From contig JAKFFF010000050.1 in assembly GCA_036677145.1 (NCBI GenBank), positions 24,536 to 88,535 of the forward strand: a stretch of 64,000 nucleotides of DNA. Direction: 5' to 3'. The stretch comes from CADEED01 sp036677145 (GTDB lineage: Bacteria; Pseudomonadota; Gammaproteobacteria; Steroidobacterales; Steroidobacteraceae). A program made the translations under genes and the position numbers. A model generated the notes under the pieces. It ran no database searches and was not told the origin of the DNA. It worked only from the letters and a program-made list of their open reading frames with translations. Below are positions 33,999 to 42,370 of this stretch, piece after piece (the stretch's first letter is position 1; each line of letters begins with the position of its first letter).

Positions 33999-35141
33999 AT
34001 GAATCCCTACGTCATCCCCTGGATGGACGACGACCTCGAAGTGTTCCGCGACACGGTCGTGCGTTTCATCGAAACCGAGATGGTTCCCAAGGACGCCCGC
34101 TGGCGCGAGCAACACCACGTGGACCGAGAGACCTGGCGCAAGGCCGGTGAAACGGGCTTGCTGCTGCTCGACGTGCCGGCCGAGTACGGCGGTGGCGGCG
34201 GTGATTTCCGCCACGAAGCGGTGATGTACACCGAGCTCGCCCGCCGCGGACTTGGCGCGTTCGGACAGGGCGTGCACAGCATGTGCGCGCACTACGTGCT
34301 CAATCACGGCACCGAGGCACAGAAGCAGCGCTGGCTGCCGCGCCTGGCCGCGGGCGAACTGGTCGGCGCGATCTGCATGACGGAGCCGGGCACGGGCTCG
34401 GACTTGAAGGGTATTCGCACGCGCGCGGTGAAACAGGGCGATCACTACGTGATAGACGGTGGCAAGACGTTCATCACGAACGGCTTTCTGGCCGGACTGC
34501 TGATGCTGGTGGTGCGCACCGATGCCGATCGCAACAAGGGTCTATCTATTCTGATGGTCGAGACGAAGGACCTCGCGGGTTATCGCGTGGGCCGCGTGCT
34601 CGACAAGATGGGGCTGCACGGACAGGACACCTCCGAGTTGTTCTTCGAAGGCGTGCAGGTCCCCGCGGATTGCCTGCTCGGCGGCGTCGAAGGCGAGGGC
34701 ATGCATCAGCTCATGAACGACCTGCCGTACGAACGCACCGTCATTGCCGTTGGCGCGGTCGGGGCGATGGAAGGCGGCATCGATGAAACGCTGAAGTACG
34801 TGCGCGACCGCAAAACCTTCGGCAAGCCGGTCTGGGAATACCAGAACACGCGTTTCAAGCTGGCCGAGCTCGCGAGCATCGCGCGAATAGCGCGCGTGTT
34901 CTCGGATCGCTGTGTGGTCGATCTCGTCGCGGGCACTCTGGATACTGAAACCGCTTCGATGGCCAAGTGGTGGACCACGGACATGCAGCAGCAGGTGCTC
35001 GACGAGTGCGTGCAGCTGCACGGCGGCTACGGCTACATGAACGAATATCTGGTGTGCCGCCTTTTCGCGGACTCGCGCGTGCAGCGCATCTACGGTGGCA
35101 CGAACGAGATCATGAAAGAGGTCATTGCGCGGGGACTCTAG
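33999..35141 (+). CDS. Acyl-CoA dehydrogenase, long-chain (ACADL)-like
   Basis: This 380-residue flavoenzyme performs the first step of beta-oxidation. N-, middle and C-terminal domains are complete, with CMTEPGTGSDL (flavin-binding) and the C-terminal QLHGGYGYM. The usual MCAD catalytic Glu position near the end is Gly (YGGTNEI), but YERTVIAVG near 245 matches the alternative catalytic Glu position of long-chain and isovaleryl-CoA dehydrogenases. Thus the protein looks active and of the LCAD type. It starts at 33999, 52 bp after the fucosidase gene. The downstream genes are small domains of unknown function, starting 2 bp after its stop. Confidence 0.93.
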   Translation: MNPYVIPWMDDDLEVFRDTVVRFIETEMVPKDARWREQHHVDRETWRKAGETGLLLLDVPAEYGGGGGDFRHEAVMYTELARRGLGAFGQGVHSMCAHYVLNHGTEAQKQRWLPRLAAGELVGAICMTEPGTGSDLKGIRTRAVKQGDHYVIDGGKTFITNGFLAGLLMLVVRTDADRNKGLSILMVETKDLAGYRVGRVLDKMGLHGQDTSELFFEGVQVPADCLLGGVEGEGMHQLMNDLPYERTVIAVGAVGAMEGGIDETLKYVRDRKTFGKPVWEYQNTRFKLAELASIARIARVFSDRCVVDLVAGTLDTETASMAKWWTTDMQQQVLDECVQLHGGYGYMNEYLVCRLFADSRVQRIYGGTNEIMKEVIARGL

Positions 35142-35143
35142 GC

Positions 35144-35506
35144 ATGAAGAAGAGCAGGGAGGTCGACGCCTATATCGCCACCTTTCCGAAGGAGGTCGGC
35201 ACGCGGCTTTCCAGGGTGCGGCGCGCGATTCGCGCTGCGGCGCCCAAGGCGGCCGAAGGCATCAGCTACCGCATCCCGGCGTATCGCCAGAACGGGATGC
35301 TCGTCTACTTCGCGGGCTTCCGGCATCACATCGGCCTCTATCCACCGGTGCGTGGCGACGCATCCATCGCGGCCGCGGTGAAGAAATACGCGGGCCCGAA
35401 GGGTAACCTCAAATTTCCCCACGCCGATCCCTTGCCGCTGGGTCTCATCGCCCGCATCGTCCGGGCTCGCGTCAAACTGGATGCAGCCAAAAAGCGCAAG
35501 AAGTGA
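35144..35506 (+). CDS. DUF1801 / YdhG-like protein
   Basis: This 120-residue protein belongs to the DUF1801 (YdhG) family, whose members are small and basic with an alpha/beta fold sometimes likened to frataxin. It has the typical EVDAYIATFPKEV start, EGISYRIPAY near 40-49, FAGFRHHIGLYP and a Lys-rich end, KFPHADPLP near 90. The function is unknown in most cases. It starts 2 bp after the acyl-CoA dehydrogenase stop and its own stop overlaps the start of the DUF3667 gene (GTGA), so it is in one transcript with its neighbours. Confidence 0.85.
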   Translation: MKKSREVDAYIATFPKEVGTRLSRVRRAIRAAAPKAAEGISYRIPAYRQNGMLVYFAGFRHHIGLYPPVRGDASIAAAVKKYAGPKGNLKFPHADPLPLGLIARIVRARVKLDAAKKRKK

Positions 35507-36240
35507 ACAACTCGACCACCTGCTGCGCCAATTGCGAAACACCGCTTGCCGGGCAGCAGCGGTTCTGTGGTCAGTGCGGCCAGCGTGCGGACGTCGGCCG
35601 GCTCACGATGCGCCACATCGGGCATGACATCCTGCACGCGCTCACCCACGCCGACCACAGCATCTTCGCGCTGGCCAAACAGCTCGCGTATCGCCCCGGC
35701 CACGTCGCGCGCGAGTATGTCGCGGGCCGACGCAAGAAATATTTCGGGCCGTTCCCATTCGTGGTGATCTCGGTCGGTCTCGCGAGTTTCATGATCATCG
35801 CGACGGGCGTGCATTTCTTCTCGCCGATCACGGACACGGGCGCGGCGGGTTTCCTGCAGCGGCACGTGAACATCGTCATCGTGCTGCAGATGCCGTTTCT
35901 CGCTCTGTGGAGCGCCCTGCTGTTCTGGCCCGCGCGTCTGAACTACGCGGAGCACCTGGTGCTCGCGGCGTACACGTCCGGCTTTCGAATGTTGTTCCTC
36001 GGCCTGATCACGACGCCCATCATGTATTTCGCGAATCTGAAGCCGGGCAACCTCACGGTCGCGCCGCTGTACTACGGATTGTGGATGATCTACTTCTGCG
36101 TGGCGGCAGCGCAGTTCTACCGCGGTAATGCCGTCTGGACGGTCGTTCGCGCGGCGCTCGCCGCGGCGCTGGCCCAGCTCTCGACGATCTTCCTGATCTA
36201 TCTGTTCATCATTCTGTATACCGTGGCCGGCGGCCGCTAG
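35503..36240 (+). CDS. DUF3667 membrane protein with N-terminal zinc ribbon
   Basis: This 245-residue protein begins with a zinc-ribbon-like pair of CxxC motifs (CANC and CGQC, residues 8-25), followed by a cytosolic linker and four or five transmembrane segments from about residue 85. The family DUF3667 has no assigned function. The start is GTG 35503, overlapping the stop of the preceding gene. The zinc ribbon suggests a protein or nucleic-acid contact at the cytosolic face of the membrane. Confidence 0.85.
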   Translation: MNNSTTCCANCETPLAGQQRFCGQCGQRADVGRLTMRHIGHDILHALTHADHSIFALAKQLAYRPGHVAREYVAGRRKKYFGPFPFVVISVGLASFMIIATGVHFFSPITDTGAAGFLQRHVNIVIVLQMPFLALWSALLFWPARLNYAEHLVLAAYTSGFRMLFLGLITTPIMYFANLKPGNLTVAPLYYGLWMIYFCVAAAQFYRGNAVWTVVRAALAAALAQLSTIFLIYLFIILYTVAGGR

Positions 36241-36252
36241 AAAGGGAAATCC

Positions 36253-36747
36253 ATGTCCAGCTACCAGCTCGCGCAGCTCAACGTCGCGAAACTCAAGGCG
36301 CCGCTCGACAGCCCCGAGCTCGAGGATTTCGTCGCCAACCTCGATCGCATCAATGGGCTCGCGGAAGGTTCGCCGGGCTTCGTCTGGCGCCTGAAGGGCG
36401 AGGGGAACGACGCGACGTCGCTGCGCCCATTTGATGACGACGTCATCGTGAACATGTCGGTGTGGCGCGATGTTGCGGCGTTGCGGGCCTTTGTCTACGA
36501 CTCCGCGCACGTGGCCATCATGAAACGTCGTCGCGAGTGGTTCATGCGCATGGCGGATGTCTACATGGTGTTGTGGTGGGTGCCGGTTGGACATGAGCCG
36601 ACGATCGAGGAGGCGGCCACGCGTCTGGCGCACATGCGCGAGCACGGGGCGTCTCCCGAGGCATTTACGTTCGGCGATGCAATTCCGCCACCCGACGCGG
36701 CCGCTGGCGCCAACCCGGTTTCCTTCAAGGACGGTTGTCCGGCGTGA
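36253..36747 (+). CDS. DUF3291 protein
   Basis: This 164-residue protein matches DUF3291, a family with a ferredoxin-like dimeric alpha/beta-barrel fold (similar to antibiotic-biosynthesis monooxygenase folds). It has the typical SYQLAQLNVAKLKAPLDSPE start, SPGFVWRLKGE near 40, NMSVWRDV near 68 and VLWWVPVGHEP near 105. No catalytic residues are known. It follows the DUF3667 gene after 12 bp (GAAAGGG as ribosome-binding site) and overlaps the next gene by 4 bp. Confidence 0.85.
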   Translation: MSSYQLAQLNVAKLKAPLDSPELEDFVANLDRINGLAEGSPGFVWRLKGEGNDATSLRPFDDDVIVNMSVWRDVAALRAFVYDSAHVAIMKRRREWFMRMADVYMVLWWVPVGHEPTIEEAATRLAHMREHGASPEAFTFGDAIPPPDAAAGANPVSFKDGCPA

Positions 36748-37301
36748 AACCGAAATTCTTCGCAACGCCGGAGGATTTCCGCGCCTGGCTCGCGAAGAAT
36801 CACGAGACCGCGCCCGAATTGCTCGTGGGCTTCCACAAGAAGGACACCGGGAAGTCCAGCATCACCTGGCCGCAGTCGGTCGACGAGGCTTTGTGTTACG
36901 GGTGGATAGACGGCGTGCGCCGCAGCCTCGGATCCGTGAGTTACACGATCCGCTTCACTCCGCGCCGGCCGCGCAGCGTGTGGAGCTCGATCAACATCGC
37001 GCGCGTGAAGGTGCTGACGAAGGAAGGCCGGATGACTCCCGCGGGCGTCGCGGCATTCGAGCGCCGCTCGCGCGACCGCTCGAAGATCTACGCGTACGAA
37101 CAGCGCGATCAGGCCAGCCTCTCTCCCGCCGAGATCAAACTATTCAAGAAGGATCCGGCGGCGTTCTCGTTCTTCGAGAAGCTCGCGCCGTCGTATCGCC
37201 ACAAGGCGCTCTACTGGGTGACGTCAGCCGCGAAAGCCGAAACCCGCAAGTCGCGGCTCGAACGGCTGATCGCGATGTGCGCGGCCGGCAAGAAGCTCTG
37301 A
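36744..37301 (+). CDS. YdeI/OmpD-associated family protein
   Basis: This 185-residue protein starts with GTG 36744, overlapping the previous stop (GTGA). It has the family core PQSVDEALCYGWIDG near residues 43-57 and RRPRSVWSSINIA near 75. YdeI-type proteins (bacteriocin-protection, OmpD-associated) are small, basic and poorly understood. The C-terminal part is Lys-rich and helical. It is the last gene of the run from acyl-CoA dehydrogenase to this gene, whose overlaps suggest a single operon. Confidence 0.85.
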   Translation: MKPKFFATPEDFRAWLAKNHETAPELLVGFHKKDTGKSSITWPQSVDEALCYGWIDGVRRSLGSVSYTIRFTPRRPRSVWSSINIARVKVLTKEGRMTPAGVAAFERRSRDRSKIYAYEQRDQASLSPAEIKLFKKDPAAFSFFEKLAPSYRHKALYWVTSAAKAETRKSRLERLIAMCAAGKKL

Positions 37302-37371
37302 TAAGGTCTAACAACCGGGTTTGCGGTATGCGTTGCTGCTGGAGATTGGTCGCAATCTCGCAGGAAACCTG

Positions 37372-37944
37372 TCAAGGTTTCTTCTTCGGCGCCGGCGGCG
37401 CCGTTTCGATCTCGAGATTCGGCACGCCGAACTTTCCTTCGAGACTATGCAATTGCTCCAGGTCGATCGAGCCGACGATGTTCACGATCGTGAACTGGCG
37501 CGGCTCGCTGGCAATGATCGCAAGCCCCTGCGCCCGTTCGCCGTCGATCAGCACGAAAACGTCGACGTCGGTTTGATCCTTGCGGCTGCGGGCTTCGACG
37601 ATACGCGACCAGCCCGGAGCCGAAAGCTGCTTGCGTACGCCTTCCACATCCGCCTTGGGGTATGCGAAATCCTTGTCGAACGTATAGCTGCGCACGAAGA
37701 TGCCGGTGAGGCCATTACACAGCTTCTTCGCATCGGCTTGCTCGGGATCGGATGCATCGAGGAACCGGCATCCCATGCCGAGCAGCCGCGAGTCGAGCGT
37801 GACGTTCACGGATTCACTCGCCAGGTCGACGAGCCCCGCGAATTCGGGAATGCGCAGTTGTCCCTTGCCGGCCGCGGCCTGGGGCGACTGGGCGAAGGCC
37901 ACTCCCGAAAGCCCGAGAATGGCGGCGAACAAAAAAGCTTTCAT
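37372..37944 (-). CDS. DUF4252 exported protein (second copy)
   Basis: This 190-residue protein has a signal peptide (residues 1-18, AFA^Q) and a DUF4252 domain. It shares with its paralogue at 38901 the segments LRIPEF/LRIPDF, VRSYTF/VRTFRF, QLSAPGW/QLSTPGW, DVDVFVL/DVDVFIR and FTIVNIVG/FTIVSVIG. The function of DUF4252 is unknown; similar proteins often stand beside ECF sigma factors. Its ATG overlaps the stop of the anti-sigma-like gene. It has a Pro/Lys-rich C-terminal end. Confidence 0.85.
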   Translation of the reverse strand: MKAFLFAAILGLSGVAFAQSPQAAAGKGQLRIPEFAGLVDLASESVNVTLDSRLLGMGCRFLDASDPEQADAKKLCNGLTGIFVRSYTFDKDFAYPKADVEGVRKQLSAPGWSRIVEARSRKDQTDVDVFVLIDGERAQGLAIIASEPRQFTIVNIVGSIDLEQLHSLEGKFGVPNLEIETAPPAPKKKP

Positions 37945-38324
37945 GAACGATTCTCCTCTTCGGTCACGCCCTCGTCGGGCGTCGTCTGCACCGCCCGGTA
38001 GGCGAGATCCAGTTTTTCACTCGTCACGCGCAATGCCTGCAGCAGTTCGCTGCGCGCGGCAAGTCCTTCGGCGCGCGCGATGCGTTCCTCGCGCAGCTGC
38101 GCGGCGTGTTGACCGGCCAGCACGGCGGCGAGTAGTGAGGCGGCGAGCGCGGCCGGAATCCAGTAGCGACGCGACGCGCGCACCGGGACATCGATGACGG
38201 GCACCGGCATCACCGGCGCGGCGGCCCGCGCGGGCAGCGAACGCATCAGCCTTTCGGTGAATCCTGCCGGCGCGTCGACCGGGCGCAGCGCGCGGCGCAA
38301 TTCGTTTTCGAATGTGTCGTTCAT
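37941..38324 (-). CDS. Probable membrane-bound anti-sigma factor
   Basis: This 127-residue protein starts at 38324 (MNDTFENELRRAL), overlapping the sigma-factor stop (ATGA). A short N-terminal cytosolic helix region (residues 1-55) is followed by one transmembrane segment (YWIPAALAASLLAAVLAG, about 65-82) and a periplasmic helical tail with an EQ/R-rich coiled-coil look. There is no zinc-binding HxxxCxxC motif, so it is not a ZAS-type anti-sigma. The assignment rests on its position next to the ECF sigma gene and its topology, not on sequence family. Confidence 0.65.
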   Translation of the reverse strand: MNDTFENELRRALRPVDAPAGFTERLMRSLPARAAAPVMPVPVIDVPVRASRRYWIPAALAASLLAAVLAGQHAAQLREERIARAEGLAARSELLQALRVTSEKLDLAYRAVQTTPDEGVTEEENRS

Positions 38325-38884
38325 GGTTCCTCGCAATCCACGATCTGCGCGCCGACCAGGCGGCGGCGCAGTGTCGTCAATGACCTCTTGATGTGGCTCT
38401 TCACGGTGTTGGCGGGCATGTCGAGCGCCGCCGCGATTTCCGCGATATCGCAATCTTCCTGATAACGCAGCAGCATCACCGCCCGCGCGTGCGGCGACAG
38501 TTCGCCGAGCAGGCTCAGCAGCGCGCGGTCCCGCAGCGGGTCGGCGGCGACTTCTTCCGCGGCGACGTCGTCACCCTCGGCGAGCGGCTGCGTGTGTGAA
38601 TGCGCCACGCTGCGCAGCCGGTCTATGGCCAGATTCGCGGCGACCCGTCGCAGCCAGAAGCCGAGATGCTCAGGCGATTCGATGTTCGCGAGCTTGCGGT
38701 ACAACTGCAGGAACACGTCCTGCGCGAGGTCCTCGGCCGCGTCGCGGCGGTTGAACATCCGCAGGCCGATGCTGAACACGGTGGACTGATGCTGCCGCAC
38801 GATGGTCGCGAAGGCCTCGGCGTCTCCGGCACGCGCGCGCGGCAGCAGCGTGTCAGTCATCGATTGCGCGGCGAGAAGAGTCAC
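38321..38884 (-). CDS. ECF-type RNA polymerase sigma factor
   Basis: This sigma factor of 187 residues (179 if ATG 38860 is used) has region 2 (about 19-88: FNRRDAAEDLAQDVFLQLYRKL and then GFWLRRVAANLAIDRLR, the -10 recognition part) and region 4 (about 125-175, with DIAEIAAALDMPANTVKSHIKRSLTTLRRRL, helix-turn-helix for the -35). It ends by overlapping the anti-sigma-like gene and lies 16 bp after the first DUF4252 gene, so the four genes form one unit. It probably controls its own operon and envelope functions. Confidence 0.92.
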   Translation of the reverse strand: MTLLAAQSMTDTLLPRARAGDAEAFATIVRQHQSTVFSIGLRMFNRRDAAEDLAQDVFLQLYRKLANIESPEHLGFWLRRVAANLAIDRLRSVAHSHTQPLAEGDDVAAEEVAADPLRDRALLSLLGELSPHARAVMLLRYQEDCDIAEIAAALDMPANTVKSHIKRSLTTLRRRLVGAQIVDCEEP

Positions 38885-38900
38885 GGTCCGTCCGCATGTG

Positions 38901-39455
38901 TCAGTCGTTCCGGCTCACCTTCGGGATGCCGAATTGTCCTTCGAGCTTCGCGATCTTGTCGATGTCGATGTTGCCGATCACGCTCACGATGGTGAATTCG
39001 CGCGGCTCGCTCGCGACCACGGCGAGCCCCTCGATCCGGTCACCCACCATGCGGATGAAGACGTCCACGTCCTCGCGCGGTTCGCGCTTGCGTGACTGCA
39101 CGAGGGCGCTCCAGCCCGGTGTCGAGAGCTGGCTGCGAACGGCGTCTATGTCGGCCTTGTCGTAGGCGCCATCGACGTCGAAGCGGAAGGTGCGGACCTG
39201 CACGGACTTGATGTCTCCGAGCATGCTGAGCGCGGCGGCGTCGGTGTCGTCCGCGGACTCGGCGAGTTTCGATAGGGTACGCAGCAGGAAGCCATCGAGC
39301 GTGATGTCGACCGAATCCACGGCCTTGGCGCGCAGGTGGCTGAAATCGGGGATCCGCAATTCAGGGCCGGCGGCAGCGGCCTGGGACGGTGTCATGGCCG
39401 AAGCGGCGAGGGCGGCGGTGGCGGCGAGTGCAACGGCGACGGAGGCGATTTTCAC
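38901..39455 (-). CDS. DUF4252 exported protein (first copy)
   Basis: This 184-residue protein starts with GTG 39455 behind an ideal AGGAG site spaced seven bases away; frames further upstream lack coding character. A signal peptide (residues 1-20, hydrophobic, ending near ASA) is followed by the DUF4252 domain with LRIPDFSHL, VRTFRFD, LSTPGWSALV, DVDVFIR and FTIVSVIGNID. It is paralogous to the copy at 37372 in the same operon. It is the first gene, so the operon promoter should lie between 39456 and 39544 or slightly beyond. Confidence 0.85.
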   Translation of the reverse strand: MKIASVAVALAATAALAASAMTPSQAAAAGPELRIPDFSHLRAKAVDSVDITLDGFLLRTLSKLAESADDTDAAALSMLGDIKSVQVRTFRFDVDGAYDKADIDAVRSQLSTPGWSALVQSRKREPREDVDVFIRMVGDRIEGLAVVASEPREFTIVSVIGNIDIDKIAKLEGQFGIPKVSRND

Positions 39456-39544
39456 GGGCAGGCTCCTGATTGTGTGTGCCTGCCAACCATACGGGCGGCC
39501 CGGGTCGGCCGGGTGCACCCGGAGTCGAAAAAAGCCTGGGGCGG

Positions 39545-40093
39545 TCAACGGACGGTGAAGCTTTGGAGCGCCGAGCCCATTTCGCCCGGCGCCAGCGGGT
39601 CGGCGAAGAATTCGTCGAAAACCATCACGCCGCGCGCGCGGTAGGAGCCCGCTGGCAATTGAGAGCCGTCTTCGAGCTGCCCATTCCAGGTGTATGAAAA
39701 GGTCTTGCTGGAATGGGGCACAAAGGTTTGTTCGCTGAGCATCTGGGCGAATGCCTGGTTGGCGGACCACTGCCAGTGGACCCGGCTCGAACCGGCATCC
39801 ACGACCACGAAGTCATAGATCTGCGCGTCGTCGAACTGCACCTGCACCGTGCGCCCGGTGAGATTGCGGACCTCGAGGTCGAACCGGATGGGCTCGCCAA
39901 ACACGAAACTGGCCGTCGTTCCAGCGCTGGTGGAATGCAGTGTCAGAGTGCACAGGAAGGTGGTGTCGGAATCATCAGGGCTGTCTATGGGATCCATCGT
40001 GTTGGACACGCAAGCCCATTTGGTGGCGGCCATCAGGAAAGTGGCGCCGACGAGCAACGCCAGTCGTGCCATCATTCCTGCGCGTGACGCCAT
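39545..40093 (-). CDS. Exported BsuPI-like (intracellular proteinase inhibitor-related) protein
   Basis: This 182-residue protein has an N-terminal hydrophobic segment (about residues 9-23) that can be a signal peptide, then a single immunoglobulin-like beta domain of the BsuPI family. It has FDLEVRNLTGRTVQVQFDD near residue 70, YDFVVVDAG.RVHWQWSANQAF and SYTWNG, the usual pattern of a conserved WxW near a strand. In Bacillus BsuPI inhibits intracellular serine proteases; for exported relatives the role is not known. The start could also be 40075, which would leave a small gap to the divergent gene; with 40093 the two start codons overlap (CATG). Confidence 0.75.
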   Translation of the reverse strand: MASRAGMMARLALLVGATFLMAATKWACVSNTMDPIDSPDDSDTTFLCTLTLHSTSAGTTASFVFGEPIRFDLEVRNLTGRTVQVQFDDAQIYDFVVVDAGSSRVHWQWSANQAFAQMLSEQTFVPHSSKTFSYTWNGQLEDGSQLPAGSYRARGVMVFDEFFADPLAPGEMGSALQSFTVR

Positions 40094-40397
40094 GAGCTCT
40101 CCCGAAAAACCATTTGCCGATGCCGCCCTGACCGATGCAGAAGTCGATGCGCTTTACGGGCTCGACCCCGTGATCGGTGCGGATTCTGCTGAAGTGGACA
40201 GCGGCGCCGGAACGGAGTTCGTGACGGTGAGTTGTCCGTATTGCGGTGAAGCATTCGAGACAAGCGCCGATGCGAGCGCGGGCTCTTGCAGCTACGTGGA
40301 GGACTGCCAGGTGTGCTGCCAACCCATCGAAATGACGCTGCGCGTCAATGACGAGGGCGCGATCGAGGAGATCTCCGCGCAACGCGGCGACAGCTAG
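40092..40397 (+). CDS. CPXCG motif cysteine-rich protein
   Basis: This 101-residue protein starts at ATG 40092. It has the family motif CPYCGE near residue 48, then CSYVEDCQVCCQPI near 66, forming a zinc-ribbon-like site, and acidic flanks. Members are common in gammaproteobacteria with no assigned role. The ATG shares bases with the divergent BsuPI-like start. The gene ends 26 bp before an SDR gene, with GAGAGGGG between them as the next ribosome-binding site. Confidence 0.88.
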   Translation: MSSPEKPFADAALTDAEVDALYGLDPVIGADSAEVDSGAGTEFVTVSCPYCGEAFETSADASAGSCSYVEDCQVCCQPIEMTLRVNDEGAIEEISAQRGDS

Positions 40398-40423
40398 CGA
40401 ATAGTTAGAAGAGAGGGGAGACG

Positions 40424-41149
40424 ATGTCCGGACAGAAGGTGGCGCTCATCACCGGCGCCGGGAGCGGTATCGGCAAGTCGACGGCCCTTACGTTCCTGCG
40501 CGACGGGTTTTGCGTGGTGCTGGCCGGGCGGGAGCGCGACAAGCTCGCGGCGGTGGCGTCCGCGGCCGGGGCCGGTACGGATTCGCTGGTCGTCGAGGCC
40601 GACGTCACGCAGCCTGACGACGTGCGCGCGATGTTCGATGCCTGCGTCGCGAAATTCGGCCGCCTGGACGTGTTGTTCAACAACGCCGGTGTCGGCACCC
40701 CATTGAGCGTGAATCTCGAGGACCTGGCCTTCGAGCAGTGGCGGCGCGTGATCGACACCAACCTCACGGGCGCGTTCCTGTGCACGCAGCAGGCATTCCG
40801 GATCATGAAAGCGCAAGCGCCGCGCGGCGGCCGCATCATCAACAACGGCTCGATTTCGGCGCACGTGCCGCGCGCGAACTCGGCGCCCTATACCGCCTCG
40901 AAGCACGGCATCACGGGGCTCACCAAGTCGAGCTCGCTCGACGGCCGCAAGTACGACATCGCGGTCGGGCAGATCGACATCGGCAATGCGCTCACGGAGC
41001 TTGCCACGGCTCTGCCGCAGCAGGAGGCGATGATGGACGTGCAACACGTCGCCGACGCGGTGTTGCACATGGCCAAACTACCGCTGGGCGCGAACATCCA
41101 GTTCATGACCATCCTGCCGCCGAAGATGCCCTACATCGGCCGCGGATAG
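40424..41149 (+). CDS. Short-chain dehydrogenase/reductase
   Basis: This 241-residue classical SDR has TGAGSGIGKS (residues 10-19) for the cofactor, NNAGVG near 86 and YTASKHG with the catalytic Tyr/Lys near 157, plus Asn/Ser of the tetrad. The basic residue near the end of beta 2 (GRERDK) suggests NADP. The substrate is unknown; sequence resembles general SDRs annotated as 3-oxoacyl-ACP-reductase-like. It converges with the DUF7010 gene after 4 bp. Confidence 0.9.
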   Translation: MSGQKVALITGAGSGIGKSTALTFLRDGFCVVLAGRERDKLAAVASAAGAGTDSLVVEADVTQPDDVRAMFDACVAKFGRLDVLFNNAGVGTPLSVNLEDLAFEQWRRVIDTNLTGAFLCTQQAFRIMKAQAPRGGRIINNGSISAHVPRANSAPYTASKHGITGLTKSSSLDGRKYDIAVGQIDIGNALTELATALPQQEAMMDVQHVADAVLHMAKLPLGANIQFMTILPPKMPYIGRG

Positions 41150-41153
41150 GCTC

Positions 41154-41705
41154 TCACGCGGTCGCCGATTGCGCCGCGCCGCGCCGGACCATCACGAAGA
41201 CGACGCCGGCGAAGACCAGTTCGATCACTCCGCCCGCCAGGGCGGCGAGCGTGCTGTTCGCATTGAGCGCCGCGAGGGCGAACGCCGCGGACGCCAGCGC
41301 CAGACCACAGACCCAGTAGACGCGCATGCCGTACAGCGTCGCGAACGTGAAATAGCGACCGCCGATCGTCACGAGCATCGCGACGAAGAACCACTCCGCG
41401 CGCTGGAACGCGAGCAGGAACGCGAGTGGAATCGCGAGCAGCATCCAGACAGTGGTTTCGATCGCGAGGCGGCCGAGCGGGTTGGCCTTGCCGTGTGCTC
41501 CCGGCCTGCCGGCCAGCTTCGACAGCAATATCGCCACCGGGTGAATCAGCATGCCGCCGATGAAAAGTGTCGCAATGCCACCCCGCGGGCTCACGAGGTG
41601 CGCCACCAGCGCCGCCGCCAGCCAGGCCAGCGCCGAGGCGAATATCCCGGTGGCGCCGCCAAAATACGCGTGGCGCATGTCCGCCTGTGCTTCGTCGATC
41701 GTCAT
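41154..41705 (-). CDS. DUF7010 membrane protein
   Basis: This 183-residue protein starts at 41705 (MTIDEAQADMRHAYFGG). It has five or six hydrophobic segments with conserved HAYFGG, GGMLIHPVAILL, KANPLGRLA and GGRYFTFATLYG pieces that I associate with the DUF7010 family. The function is unknown. It is followed downstream on the same strand by no gene until the convergent SDR, and lies 55 bp below the response regulator gene. Confidence 0.7.
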   Translation of the reverse strand: MTIDEAQADMRHAYFGGATGIFASALAWLAAALVAHLVSPRGGIATLFIGGMLIHPVAILLSKLAGRPGAHGKANPLGRLAIETTVWMLLAIPLAFLLAFQRAEWFFVAMLVTIGGRYFTFATLYGMRVYWVCGLALASAAFALAALNANSTLAALAGGVIELVFAGVVFVMVRRGAAQSATA

Positions 41706-41760
41706 GTAACTCCCCGTGAAAGATGGCGCCAATCCCGGGAATCCCTTCCCGGCACCACCG

Positions 41761-42363
41761 CTAGAGCCAGCCCCTCTGGCGCGCGAGTCGATAGGCGTCG
41801 ATGCGATTGTTGGCGCCGAGCTTGCCGATGGCTTCGGACAGATAATTGCGTACGGTGCCCGCGGACAGGCCCAGTTGCTCGGCGATCTGTGGCGCGGACA
41901 AACCTTCGCCCGACAGGCGCAGGGTCTGCCGCTCCCGATCGTTGAGCGGATCGGATTCGTTCCAGGCTTCCACCGCCAGCGCCGGGTCGATCGCCCGGCC
42001 GCCGCGGCTCACGCTGCGCAGCGCCTCGGCGAGTTTCTCGGCCGGGGAATCCTTGAGTAGATAGCCTTTGACGCCGGCGTCGAGCGCGCGCCGCAGGTAG
42101 CCCTGGCGCGCGAAGGTGGTGACGATCACGACCTTGCAGGGCAGAGCTTCTTCCTGGATTTTCTGCGCGAGCTCTATGCCGGTGAGCCCGGGCATCTCGA
42201 TGTCGGTGACTACGATGTCGGGCCGCAGTCGGCGGCATTCGATCAGCGCCTGTGCGCCGTCGGCCGCGGTGCCGAGCAGCTCGATGTCGCGCTCCATCTT
42301 CAGCAACGCACCGAGGGCGCCGCGCACCATGGCCTGATCCTCGGCGAGCAGTATGCGGATCAT
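41761..42363 (-). CDS. NarL/DesR-type response regulator
   Basis: This 200-residue regulator has a receiver domain with the phospho-acceptor Asp54 (VVTDIEMPG), acidic pocket AEDQ, Thr (IVTTFA) and Lys (YLLKDSPAEKL). The C-terminal LuxR-type HTH (about 135-197) contains LSAPQIAEQLGLSAGTVRNYLSEAIGKLGANNR. It starts 8 bp after the histidine kinase stop. It should regulate the ABC operon, and the palindrome at 45924 is a candidate site; this is inference from proximity. Confidence 0.93.
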   Translation of the reverse strand: MIRILLAEDQAMVRGALGALLKMERDIELLGTAADGAQALIECRRLRPDIVVTDIEMPGLTGIELAQKIQEEALPCKVVIVTTFARQGYLRRALDAGVKGYLLKDSPAEKLAEALRSVSRGGRAIDPALAVEAWNESDPLNDRERQTLRLSGEGLSAPQIAEQLGLSAGTVRNYLSEAIGKLGANNRIDAYRLARQRGWL

Positions 42364-42370
42364 GGCGACT

